64,000 nucleotides of DNA from Algiphilus sp022763315. Lineage in GTDB: Bacteria > Pseudomonadota > Gammaproteobacteria > Nevskiales > Nevskiaceae. The position numbers and the translations under genes are program-made. The notes beneath the pieces were generated by a model. It had not been told where the DNA came from. It did not search any database and worked only from the letters and a program-made list of their open reading frames with translations. The stretch lies in the NCBI RefSeq assembly GCF_965249985.1, contig NZ_OZ252280.1; one strand, given 5' to 3'. Each line of letters starts with the position of its first letter. Position 1 is the first letter of the stretch. This document shows positions 42,299 to 50,013 of the stretch, one piece after another.

Positions 42299-42741
42299 CA
42301 CTGTCTCCCCGAGGAGCCGAAGCCGCCGTCGCCGCGCAGGCTGTCGCCGAACTGGTCGACGGTACGAAACCGTGCCTGCACGACCGGCACGATGACCAGC
42401 TGCGCCACGCGTTCGAAGGGCTCGATGGTGAACGCGCTGTTGCCGCGGTTCCAGCAGGAGATCATCAGTTCCCCCTGGTAATCGGAGTCGATCAGGCCGA
42501 CCAGGTTGCCGAGCACGATGCCGTGCTTGTGGCCGAGGCCAGAACGCGGAAGGATGAGCGCGGCATATCCCGGGTCGGCGATGTGGATCGCCAGCCCTGT
42601 GCGCAGCAGTTCGGTCTGGCCGGGCTGCAGCGTCAGTGCGTCGTCGAGCAGGGCGCGCAGGTCGCAGCCCGCCGATCCCTCGGTGGCGTGCGCGGGCAGG
42701 GTGGCGCGTGGGTCGAGAACGCGCAGTTCAATGTCGGTCAT
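42298..42741 (-). CDS. dut: dUTP diphosphatase
   Basis: A 147-residue trimeric dUTPase. The five motifs are present: ATEGSAGCDLRA, LPRSGLGHKHGI, GLIDSDYQGEL, RVAQLVIVPV and the C-terminal RGDGGFGSSGRQ. It hydrolyses dUTP to dUMP, the thymidylate synthase substrate, which matters since thyA in this window is broken. It overlaps coaBC by ATGA. Confidence 0.95.
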   Translation of the reverse strand: MTDIELRVLDPRATLPAHATEGSAGCDLRALLDDALTLQPGQTELLRTGLAIHIADPGYAALILPRSGLGHKHGIVLGNLVGLIDSDYQGELMISCWNRGNSAFTIEPFERVAQLVIVPVVQARFRTVDQFGDSLRGDGGFGSSGRQ

Positions 42742-43955
42742 GTGGATTGCGGTGTGCTGAGATCCTGGGCGATTCGCGCCACCATGCGGCTGGCAAGGTC
42801 GCGCTTGCTGCCACGGCCGAGGTCGGTTTCGCCCTCGGCGGAGAACAGGATCAGGTGGTTGTCCTCCTGATCGAAGCCGCGACCGGCGCCCACCAGATTG
42901 CCGGCGACGAGTTGCAGGCCCTTGCGTTCCAGTTTGCCGCGGGCGTTGTCGGCGAGGTTCTCGGTCTCGGCGGCGAAGCCGACCATATAGAGATCAGGCT
43001 GCTCGCCGCGGATGCGTTGCAGGATGTCCTGCGTGCGTTCGAGCGCAATGGAGAGCGTGGCGTTGTCCTTCTTGATCTTCTGCGACTCCGTCTGCGCGGG
43101 CCGGTAGTCGGCCACCGCGGCGCAACCGATGAACAAGTCCGCCTGTGCCGCGTGCCGGCTGGCCGCTTCGGCCATGTCGGCGGCGGACTCGACATCAATG
43201 CGCTGCACGCCGTCCGGCGTATTCAGATGCACCGGCCCGGCAACCAGGGTCACCTCGGCGCCGGCCCGCGCCAGAGCATCGGCCAAGGCAAAGCCCATGC
43301 GGCCCGAGGAGCGGTTGGACAGCACCCGGACGGGATCGATGGCCTCCCGCGTCGGGCCGGCAGTGATCACCGCCCGCCGTCCCTGCAGCGGCTGATCGAG
43401 GGCGCCGAGCTGCTGCGCGATGGCGGACAGCAGTTCGGCGGGCTCCACCATGCGGCCATCGCCCACCTCGCCACAGGCCTGGTCCCCCGCTGCCGGTCCG
43501 ATGATGCGGGCGCCGCGTGCGCGCAGCCGCTCGACATTGTCGCGGGTGGCGGGGTGCGCCCACATCAGCCGATTCATGGCGGGCGCCAGCAGCAGCGGCC
43601 GATCCGAGGCGAGACAGAGCGTCGAAAGCAGATCGCTGGTCATGCCGGCGGCCAGCCGCGCCATGGCATTGGCCGATGCCGGCGCGACCACGACGCAGTC
43701 CGGCCAGCGCGCCAGCTCGATATGGCCCATGGCGGCTTCGGCATCTTCGTCCCACAGGCTTTGCCGAACCGGGTGACCGGAGAGTGCCTGCAGCGTGACG
43801 GGGGTGATGAAGCGGGCGCCGCCGGCGCTCAGCACGACCTGTACCTCCGCGCCCGCCTTGCGCAGCAGGCGGACCAGCTCAGCGGACTTGTAGGCGGCAA
43901 TGCCGCCGGTCACCCCGAGCAGAATGCGATGTTGGCTGAGGCTGATGTCAGGCAT
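42738..43955 (-). CDS. coaBC: Bifunctional phosphopantothenoylcysteine decarboxylase/synthetase
   Basis: A 405-residue enzyme of coenzyme A synthesis. The N-terminal flavodoxin-like CoaC domain has LLGVTGGIAAYKSAELVRLL, a catalytic region ELARWPDCVVVAPASANAMA and APAMNRLMW. The C-terminal CoaB domain has VITAGPTREAIDPVRVLSNR and the KIKKDN segment. The ATG at 43955 was preferred to an upstream ATG at 43973. It is divergent from radC, the E. coli arrangement. Confidence 0.94.
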   Translation of the reverse strand: MPDISLSQHRILLGVTGGIAAYKSAELVRLLRKAGAEVQVVLSAGGARFITPVTLQALSGHPVRQSLWDEDAEAAMGHIELARWPDCVVVAPASANAMARLAAGMTSDLLSTLCLASDRPLLLAPAMNRLMWAHPATRDNVERLRARGARIIGPAAGDQACGEVGDGRMVEPAELLSAIAQQLGALDQPLQGRRAVITAGPTREAIDPVRVLSNRSSGRMGFALADALARAGAEVTLVAGPVHLNTPDGVQRIDVESAADMAEAASRHAAQADLFIGCAAVADYRPAQTESQKIKKDNATLSIALERTQDILQRIRGEQPDLYMVGFAAETENLADNARGKLERKGLQLVAGNLVGAGRGFDQEDNHLILFSAEGETDLGRGSKRDLASRMVARIAQDLSTPQST

Positions 43956-44044
43956 GCGCGCATGGTAGCGCAAGGGCGCAGCAGGCCGGCCGCTTGGCGC
44001 GGGCTGCGGGAGCCGCTACCTTTGGGTTACCGAGGGGAAATGAT

Positions 44045-44716
44045 ATGAGCATCCGCGACTGGCCCGAGACCGAACGACCGCGCGAAAAGCTGCTGGCAAA
44101 CGGTGCTGCCGCGCTCAGCGACGCCGAGTTGCTGGCCGTCTTTCTGCGTACCGGGGTTGCGGGTCTGAGCGCCGTCGACCTGGCGCGGGAACTGCTGTCC
44201 GCCTTTGGCGGCTTGCGCAGCCTGCTGAGCGCCGATGTGGAGCGCTTCTGCGCGGCGAAAGGTCTCGGCCGAGCCAAGTACGCCCAGCTGCAGGCCGTGC
44301 TGGAATTGTCGCGCCGACATCTGGCGGAGGAACTGCGTCGCGAGGGCGTGTTGCGCGACCCCGGCAGCACACGCCGCTTCCTGCAGGCGCGCCTGCGTGA
44401 TGAGACGCGGGAGCTGTTCGGCATGCTGCTGCTCGACAACCAGCACCAAGTGCTCGCCTTCGAGGTCCTGGCCATCGGCACCATCAACGCGGCGGCGGTC
44501 TATCCGCGCGAGGTGGTCAAGGCGGCGCTACGACGGAACGCGGCCGCGGTCATCTTCGCGCACAACCACCCGAGCGGGGTCGCGGAACCCTCTGCCGCCG
44601 ACCGCGAACTGACCGAGCGGCTGATCACGGCGCTGCGCACGGTGGATATTCGCGTTTTGGATCACGTCATCGTGGGCGAGGACTGCGTGAGCTTTGCCGA
44701 GCGCGGCCTGATGTAG
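44045..44716 (+). CDS. radC: RadC family JAB-domain protein
   Basis: A 223-residue protein. The N-terminal helix-hairpin-helix-like part (GAAALSDAELLAVFLRTG) leads to a JAB/MPN domain with Glu in FEVLAIGTINAAAVYPREV and zinc ligands HNHPSGVAEPSAADRE. Function is unresolved despite the name. It precedes rpmB as in E. coli. Confidence 0.92.
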   Translation: MSIRDWPETERPREKLLANGAAALSDAELLAVFLRTGVAGLSAVDLARELLSAFGGLRSLLSADVERFCAAKGLGRAKYAQLQAVLELSRRHLAEELRREGVLRDPGSTRRFLQARLRDETRELFGMLLLDNQHQVLAFEVLAIGTINAAAVYPREVVKAALRRNAAAVIFAHNHPSGVAEPSAADRELTERLITALRTVDIRVLDHVIVGEDCVSFAERGLM

Positions 44717-44728
44717 GCGCGCTTTGCC

Positions 44729-44757
44729 TTGCCAAAGTGGAGGGCTTTTGATATAAA
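44729..44757 (+). promoter_or_regulatory. Strong sigma-70 promoter for rpmB-rpmG
   Basis: TTGCCA (44729-44734), a 17-bp spacer, and TATAAA (44752-44757), about 50 bp before the rpmB start. Confidence 0.8.
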
Positions 44758-44811
44758 GCCGCGCTCTTTCGCCAGCGGGCCTCGCTTGCCCGCCCTGATC
44801 CGAGGTTCGTC

Positions 44812-45048
44812 ATGTCCCGAGTCTGCCAAGTGACCGGCAAGCGCCCGTCGGTGGGCAACAATGTGTCGCACGCCAACAACAAGACGCGCAGGCGCTTCCT
44901 GCCCAATCTGCACACGCATCGTTTCTGGGTCGACAGCGAGAAGCGCTTCGTCAAGCTGCGCGTGTCCAGCAAAGGCATGCGCATCATCGATAAGAACGGT
45001 ATTGAAAGCGTGCTGAGCGACATGCGCTCGCGCGGAATGAAGGTATAA
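44812..45048 (+). CDS. rpmB: 50S ribosomal protein L28
   Basis: A 78-residue basic protein starting SRVCQVTGKRPSVGNNVSHA and containing NLHTHRFWVDSEKRFVKLRV. It has a single cysteine, so it is the zinc-free form. rpmG follows after three bases. Confidence 0.97.
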   Translation: MSRVCQVTGKRPSVGNNVSHANNKTRRRFLPNLHTHRFWVDSEKRFVKLRVSSKGMRIIDKNGIESVLSDMRSRGMKV

Positions 45049-45051
45049 ACC

Positions 45052-45228
<177 letters not shown>

Positions 45229-45629
45229 GACGCCGGGCCGCGATGTCGGCAGCGAGCCTGCCGGCGTGCGGCGTCCGCCCACGCTCGTATCGATTGCGCC
45301 TGCTTCGGTCGCGTTGTCTTGATGCCGCCTGTTCCGTCCAACGGACGACGCCCGCGCAAGCCGGGTGAGGCGCGAATTGGAAAAGCGCGCGCTGATGGGC
45401 CGCCCACGCCCCGTTTTCCCGGCGCTCCCATCACTTTCCCGTCTTCGCCGATGCGCACAGCAGTCACCGCTGGTGCGCCGCCTTTCTTGCAGGCCCCATT
45501 TCATGGTCAGCGATCGCCAGCGCAGCGCTGCGGCAGGGCCTCCACGTTGCACCCGCGTCAGCTTCTTGAAGCCGCAACATGGGCGGCCTACGCTCCGCGC
45601 CCGATTCATCCATCCAGGAACTGCCGATC
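45229..45629. other. Intergenic region with hairpin after rpmG
   Basis: About 400 bases with no convincing gene. Nested inverted repeats directly follow rpmG: GGACGCCG (45228-45235) with CGGCGTCC (45269-45276), and inside them CGGCAG (45247-45252) with CTGCCG (45258-45263). They are terminator-like without a T-tract. The rest presumably contains the mtnB promoter. Confidence 0.45.
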
Positions 45630-46250
45630 GTGAATATTGCCGCCATCACGGACCAGCTCATCAGTGCGGGGCATCTCTTGCACCGTCGTGGCTGGGTGCC
45701 CGCGAGCGGTGGCAATTTCTCTGCGCGGCTCGCGTCCGATCGGTTGCTGGTGACCTCAAGCGGCTGCCACAAGGGCGAGCTGTCCGCCGCCGATTTCATG
45801 CTCGTCGACATGCAGGGAAATGCGGCTGAGGACACGCCGCGACGTGCCTCGGCGGAAAGCCTGCTGCACTGCGCAATCTACCGAATGGATGCATCAGCGG
45901 CGGCGGTACTGCATACCCATTCGGTGCCGGCCACGGTATTATCCCGCGCTCTTGAAGCCGGAGTAATACTTCGGGACTACGAACTATTGAAGATTCTCGA
46001 CGGAATCTCCACACACGAGATCAGCGTCGAAATTCCGATTTTTGACAATGACCAGAACATGACGCGTCTTTCGACGGTCATAGAGGAAGCCATGCGTCAG
46101 GGCAGGGGGCGTCACGGATTTTTGATCCGCGGACACGGCCTCTACGCCTGGGGCAGCAGCGTTGCCGAAGCCCGCTATCGGGTGGAGGCCCTTGAGTTCC
46201 TGTTTGACTGCGAATGGCAGTCGCAACTGGGGGAGGCAAGACAGCAATGA
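45630..46250 (+). CDS. mtnB: Methylthioribulose-1-phosphate dehydratase
   Basis: A 206-residue class II aldolase-fold enzyme of methionine salvage, acting on 5-methylthioribulose 1-phosphate. Diagnostic parts are HRRGWVPASGGNFSARL, LVTSSGCHKGEL, zinc ligands in VLHTHSVPATVLSRAL, VEIPIFDNDQNMTRL and RGHGLYAWGSSVAEARYRVE. The GTG start at 45630 matches the family N-terminus; an in-frame ATG at 45579 would add 17 residues. It overlaps mtnD by ATGA. Confidence 0.92.
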   Translation: MNIAAITDQLISAGHLLHRRGWVPASGGNFSARLASDRLLVTSSGCHKGELSAADFMLVDMQGNAAEDTPRRASAESLLHCAIYRMDASAAAVLHTHSVPATVLSRALEAGVILRDYELLKILDGISTHEISVEIPIFDNDQNMTRLSTVIEEAMRQGRGRHGFLIRGHGLYAWGSSVAEARYRVEALEFLFDCEWQSQLGEARQQ

Positions 46251-46807
46251 CCAGCTTACGCATCTTTTCCGAACACAATCCGCACAAGGCTGAGCGCGCC
46301 GTTTATGACCGTGCGAGCGTGGCACGCGAACTCGATCGCATCGGCGTGCTGTACGAGCAGTGGGACGCATCTCAGCCTCTGGATGCGGATGCGTCGCAGG
46401 ATGAGATCATCGAGGCCTATCGCGAGCAGATCGACCGCCTGATGAAGCAATACGGGTTCCGCTCAGTGGATGTCATCTCCTTGAACGCCGATCACCCGCA
46501 GAAAGAGGCGCTGCGCGACAAGTTCCTGCACGAGCACACCCATGACGATCACGAAGTACGCTTCTTCGTCGAGGGCGAAGGTCTGTTCTATCTGCATGCC
46601 AACGGCCGCATCTACGCCGTGCTGTGCCGCGCCGGCGATCTGCTGTCGGTGCCCGCCGGTATGACGCACTGGTTCGATATGGGGCCGGAGCCCTGCCTCA
46701 CGGCGATTCGTCTCTTCACCACGCCGGAAGGCTGGGTGGCCAACTTTACCGGCAGCGACATCGCCGACCGCTTCCCGCGGCTCGACAACATCGAATCCGC
46801 GGCCTGA
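46247..46807 (+). CDS. mtnD: Acireductone dioxygenase
   Basis: A 186-residue cupin enzyme of methionine salvage converting acireductone to the keto acid of methionine plus formate (Fe form). Metal ligands lie in HEHTHDDHEVRFFVEGEG and MTHWFDMG. It starts inside the mtnB stop. The gap to mtnC contains a partial duplicate of the mtnC start. Confidence 0.94.
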   Translation: MTSLRIFSEHNPHKAERAVYDRASVARELDRIGVLYEQWDASQPLDADASQDEIIEAYREQIDRLMKQYGFRSVDVISLNADHPQKEALRDKFLHEHTHDDHEVRFFVEGEGLFYLHANGRIYAVLCRAGDLLSVPAGMTHWFDMGPEPCLTAIRLFTTPEGWVANFTGSDIADRFPRLDNIESAA

Positions 46808-46855
46808 AGCGCAGCGCTTCTGATCCAGGCGGCCGCCCGACAGTCGGCGCACACC

Positions 46856-46891
46856 GTGATTCAAGCCATCGTCACTGACATCGAAGGGTGA
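46856..46891 (+). repeat. Partial duplication of the mtnC start, ending in a stop
   Basis: GTG at 46856 begins a 12-codon frame reading MIQAIVTDIEG and then TGA. The true mtnC start at 46951 reads MQAIVTDIEGT. DNA matches except at third positions, so the copy is old or kept under coding-like constraint. It could act as an upstream leader peptide. Confidence 0.75.
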
Positions 46892-46950
46892 GCCGGATAT
46901 GAAAGGCCGGGCCGGGATCGCCAGCCATGGACGGCTTTGGGAGCACTGAC

Positions 46951-47640
46951 ATGCAAGCCATCGTGACGGATATCGAAGGCACAACCAGCTCGATCGCCTT
47001 TGTGCACGACACGCTGTTCCCCTACGCGCGGGAGCGCATGGTCGACTACCTGCGTGCGCACTGGCGCGATGCTACGGTGCGCACCCACGTCGAGGAAGTG
47101 ATCAGGGAAGCCACTTGTGCGGACACCCCGGAAGCCGTGGGCGCCGAGCTGCTGCGCTGGATGGATGCCGATCGCAAGGCGACCCCGCTCAAGGCCTTGC
47201 AGGGCGACATCTGGGCGGAAGGCTATGCCGACGGCAGTCTGCATGGTCATGTCTACCCTGACACCCCCGACTATCTACGGCGCTGGGCGCAGGCCGGGCT
47301 TGCGCTCTACGTCTATTCCTCCGGATCTGTGGCGGCGCAGAAACTGATTTTCGGGCATTCGCTGGCCGGCGATCTGTGCCCGTTGTTCCAGGGTTACTTC
47401 GACACCACCATCGGTGGCAAGAAGGAAACCGCTTCCTACCGGCGCATCGTGGACGTGTTGGGCTGCCCTGCAACGCAGATTCTGTTCTTGTCCGATGTCG
47501 GGGAGGAACTGGATGCCGCGGCGGAGGCGGGCTTGCTGACCTGCCAGCTGGTTCGCGATGACAGCGTGGTGCTCGCCGACGCACATCCGCAGGCTGCAGA
47601 CTTCGCGGAAGTGGATCAGCGATTCGGCGTCAGCGCGTAA
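46951..47640 (+). CDS. mtnC: Enolase-phosphatase E1
   Basis: A 229-residue HAD-superfamily enzyme that enolises and dephosphorylates 2,3-diketo-5-methylthiopentyl-1-phosphate in methionine salvage. HAD motif I is AIVTDIEGTTSSI, with LYVYSSGSVAAQKLIFG (motif II), GGKKETASYRRI (Lys) and ILFLSDVGEELDAA (motif IV). The ATG at 46951 was chosen; an ATG eight codons upstream is in frame. Its 3' end overlaps convergent murI by 11 bp. Confidence 0.94.
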   Translation: MQAIVTDIEGTTSSIAFVHDTLFPYARERMVDYLRAHWRDATVRTHVEEVIREATCADTPEAVGAELLRWMDADRKATPLKALQGDIWAEGYADGSLHGHVYPDTPDYLRRWAQAGLALYVYSSGSVAAQKLIFGHSLAGDLCPLFQGYFDTTIGGKKETASYRRIVDVLGCPATQILFLSDVGEELDAAAEAGLLTCQLVRDDSVVLADAHPQAADFAEVDQRFGVSA

Positions 47641-48463
47641 TTGCGCTCTCCATTTCCTCCGTCAACCTCTGCGCAGGGATCTTTTGCCCGAGCCAGTGTG
47701 AGGCCGGCGCTTCAAAGTGGGCCACGGACGCGGCGGTGGTAAAGAACTGCGGCTGCGGCTGCGCGCTGTCGCCGGCGGCCAGCGCGTGCTGCGTGAGCAG
47801 CCGCGCGGTCTGTCGCGCGACCGCCGGCGACGGGTCGATGAGGCGCATATGTGCACCGCACAGCGGGGCGATCAGCGTCTTGATCAATGGATAGTGCGTG
47901 CAGGCCATGACCATGACGTCGGCTCCCGCTGCGCGCGATGGGGCCACGAAAGCCTCCAACATGGCATTCAACGTGCCAGCGTCGGCGCAGCCTTCGATGG
48001 CGTCGACCAAGCCGGGGCAACCTTCCGCAATGATCCGCATATCCTGCGCGTGGCGCGCAACGGTGCTGCGATACAGCTCGCCCGACAGCGTCGCCGGCGT
48101 GGCGAGGACCCCGGCGACGCGGCGTAGAGACAGGGCCGCCGCGGGTTTGATCGCCGGTTCCATCCCTACGAAGGGTACATCGGGATAGGCCCGACGCAGG
48201 TGTTGCAATGCGGCGGCGGAGGCTGAATTGCACGCCACCACGATCAGCTTGCAGTCGTGGGCTTCAGTCAGGAAGGCGGTTACGCGAAGCGCCAGCGTCA
48301 GAATCTCGTTCGGCAGCCGCGGGCCATAGGGCACGTGGGCCTGGTCGGCAACGTAGACCGTGGACTCATTAGGGAGCTGGTCGACAATGGCCTGCCATAC
48401 CGAGAGCCCGCCAATGCCCGAATCGAAGATGCCGATTGGGCGCGCGTCGCCGGCGGCCTTCAT
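47630..48463 (-). CDS. murI: Glutamate racemase
   Basis: A 277-residue cofactor-independent racemase supplying D-glutamate for peptidoglycan. The catalytic cysteines are in VVACNSASAAALQ and VMACTHYPLIK, and the N-terminal IGIFDSGIGGLSVW is typical. The ATG at 48463 overlaps the cysQ stop (ATGA), so the two are translationally coupled. Confidence 0.94.
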   Translation of the reverse strand: MKAAGDARPIGIFDSGIGGLSVWQAIVDQLPNESTVYVADQAHVPYGPRLPNEILTLALRVTAFLTEAHDCKLIVVACNSASAAALQHLRRAYPDVPFVGMEPAIKPAAALSLRRVAGVLATPATLSGELYRSTVARHAQDMRIIAEGCPGLVDAIEGCADAGTLNAMLEAFVAPSRAAGADVMVMACTHYPLIKTLIAPLCGAHMRLIDPSPAVARQTARLLTQHALAAGDSAQPQPQFFTTAASVAHFEAPASHWLGQKIPAQRLTEEMESAITR

Positions 48464-49254
48464 TGCCGGAGTGCGGGCACCCAATGCGCGTTGCGGTCAC
48501 CAATCACGACAAAGCCGGGGTTGAGCAGGGTGTCGCGTGCGTTGTAGCGCATGGGCTGCATATCGGGCAGGGTGGCGACCCGTGCGCCAGCGACTTCGGC
48601 CACGCATTGGCCAGCCCCCGTGTCCCACTCGCTGGTGGGGCCAGTACGCGGATAGAGATCCGCCGTGCCCTCGGCCACCAGGCAGAACTTGAGCGAGCTT
48701 CCCGTACTGACGGCTTCGTGCGGCGGCAGGCGCTGCAGCAGCGCGGCCAGCGCCTCGTCGCGATGCGAGCGACTAACCACGAAGGCCGGTTGTTCCGGTG
48801 CGCTGCGGGTGTGGATGGCGCGGCGCCCGTCCGCATCGTCGCGGAAGGCGCCGATACCCTGGGCTGCCAGATAGCTGGTCCCGAGGGCCGGGGCGTGTAC
48901 CACCCCAAGGGTCGGGACGCCGTCCTCAATCAGTGCGATGTTGACCGTGAATTCGCCATTGCGATTGACGAACTCCTTGGTGCCGTCGAGGGGGTCAACC
49001 AGCCAGAAACGCGACCAGGCGCGTCGATCCTGATGGTCGGCATCACTGCCTTCCTCGGACAGTACGGGTATCTGATCATCAAGGGCACGCAGCCCTTGCA
49101 CGATGATGCGGTGTGCTGCCAGATCGGCTTGCGTCAGTGGGGAATCATCCGCCTTGGTGTCCACCGTGAAATCGGTGTTGTAGACGGTGAGAATGGCGTG
49201 GCCGGCGTCTTGTGCGATGGCCAGTACCGAATCCAGTAGCGCTGCGCTGATCAT
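48460..49254 (-). CDS. cysQ: 3'(2'),5'-bisphosphate nucleotidase CysQ
   Basis: A 264-residue inositol-monophosphatase-fold enzyme that recycles 3'-phosphoadenosine 5'-phosphate from sulfate assimilation. Motifs: DDSPLTQADLAAH, VLSEEGSD, WLVDPLDGTKEFVNRNGEF and the C-terminal SEWDTGAGQCVAE. The ATG at 49254 was preferred to upstream starts; the divergent nucleotidase gene begins 37 bp away. Confidence 0.93.
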   Translation of the reverse strand: MISAALLDSVLAIAQDAGHAILTVYNTDFTVDTKADDSPLTQADLAAHRIIVQGLRALDDQIPVLSEEGSDADHQDRRAWSRFWLVDPLDGTKEFVNRNGEFTVNIALIEDGVPTLGVVHAPALGTSYLAAQGIGAFRDDADGRRAIHTRSAPEQPAFVVSRSHRDEALAALLQRLPPHEAVSTGSSLKFCLVAEGTADLYPRTGPTSEWDTGAGQCVAEVAGARVATLPDMQPMRYNARDTLLNPGFVVIGDRNAHWVPALRQ

Positions 49255-49291
49255 TCCCAATCTCTTGCAAAACAGGCCGTATGATAGGGCT

Positions 49292-49951
49292 ATGTCCCTT
49301 CGTCTGCCGTGGCCGGAGATCGACGATGTGCTGCTCGACATGGACGGCACTCTGCTCGATCTGGCTTTCGACAATCACTTCTGGCAGCGCCTGTTGCCGC
49401 AGCGTTATGCGCAGCGCCACGGCATGACCGAAGAAGCCGCGCGCCTGGCACTTGCCCCGCATTTCGAGCGCACCCTGGGAACGTTGGACTGGTATTGCAT
49501 CGATTTCTGGCACCGGCAGACCGGCGTCGACATTGGCGCTTTGAAAAGGGAGGTGGCCAGAGACGTCCGATTGCTGCCCGAGACCACCGCCTTCCTCGAT
49601 GCGCTTAAGCAGCGCGACAAGCGCCTGTGGCTGGTCACCAACGCGCATCCGGAAACCCTGGCCATCAAGCTTGAGCGCGCGCCCATCGCACACTACTTCG
49701 ACCGCATCGTAAGCTCGCACGAGCTGGCTGCGCCCAAGGAACATCCTGGATTCTGGCAGGGGTTGAGCGCGCGCCATCCCTTCGATCCGCAACGGAGTGT
49801 CCTGATTGATGACTCCGAAGCGGTGCTGAAGGCCGGCCACGCTTTCGGGGTGGGACATATCGTGACCGCGGCCTGGCCGGACAGAGGGCGACCCGTGCGG
49901 AAGGGGCTGGCCTTCCCCTCGATACGTACCCTAGATGAGCTGCTGCCGTAA
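49292..49951 (+). CDS. yrfG: HAD-family GMP/IMP nucleotidase (YrfG-like)
   Basis: A 219-residue HAD hydrolase. Motif I is VLLDMDGTLLDLAFDNHFW, motif II LWLVTNAHPET, motif III region APKEHPGFW and motif IV VLIDDSEAVLKAG. The DNHFW segment after motif I and overall length match YrfG, which dephosphorylates GMP and IMP. Confidence 0.88.
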   Translation: MSLRLPWPEIDDVLLDMDGTLLDLAFDNHFWQRLLPQRYAQRHGMTEEAARLALAPHFERTLGTLDWYCIDFWHRQTGVDIGALKREVARDVRLLPETTAFLDALKQRDKRLWLVTNAHPETLAIKLERAPIAHYFDRIVSSHELAAPKEHPGFWQGLSARHPFDPQRSVLIDDSEAVLKAGHAFGVGHIVTAAWPDRGRPVRKGLAFPSIRTLDELLP

Positions 49952-49957
49952 GGAATC

Positions 49958-49984
49958 AGGCCCGCTGCGACGTACAGCGGGCCT
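49958..49984. terminator. Bidirectional terminator-like hairpin
   Basis: Perfect 10-bp stem AGGCCCGCTG/CAGCGGGCCT with a seven-base loop, lying between the convergent nucleotidase and TonB-receptor genes. There is no long T-tract, so termination may be weak or Rho-assisted. Confidence 0.7.
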
Positions 49985-50013
49985 TGAGGAAGTTGCAGAT
50001 AGGATGGTCACAG

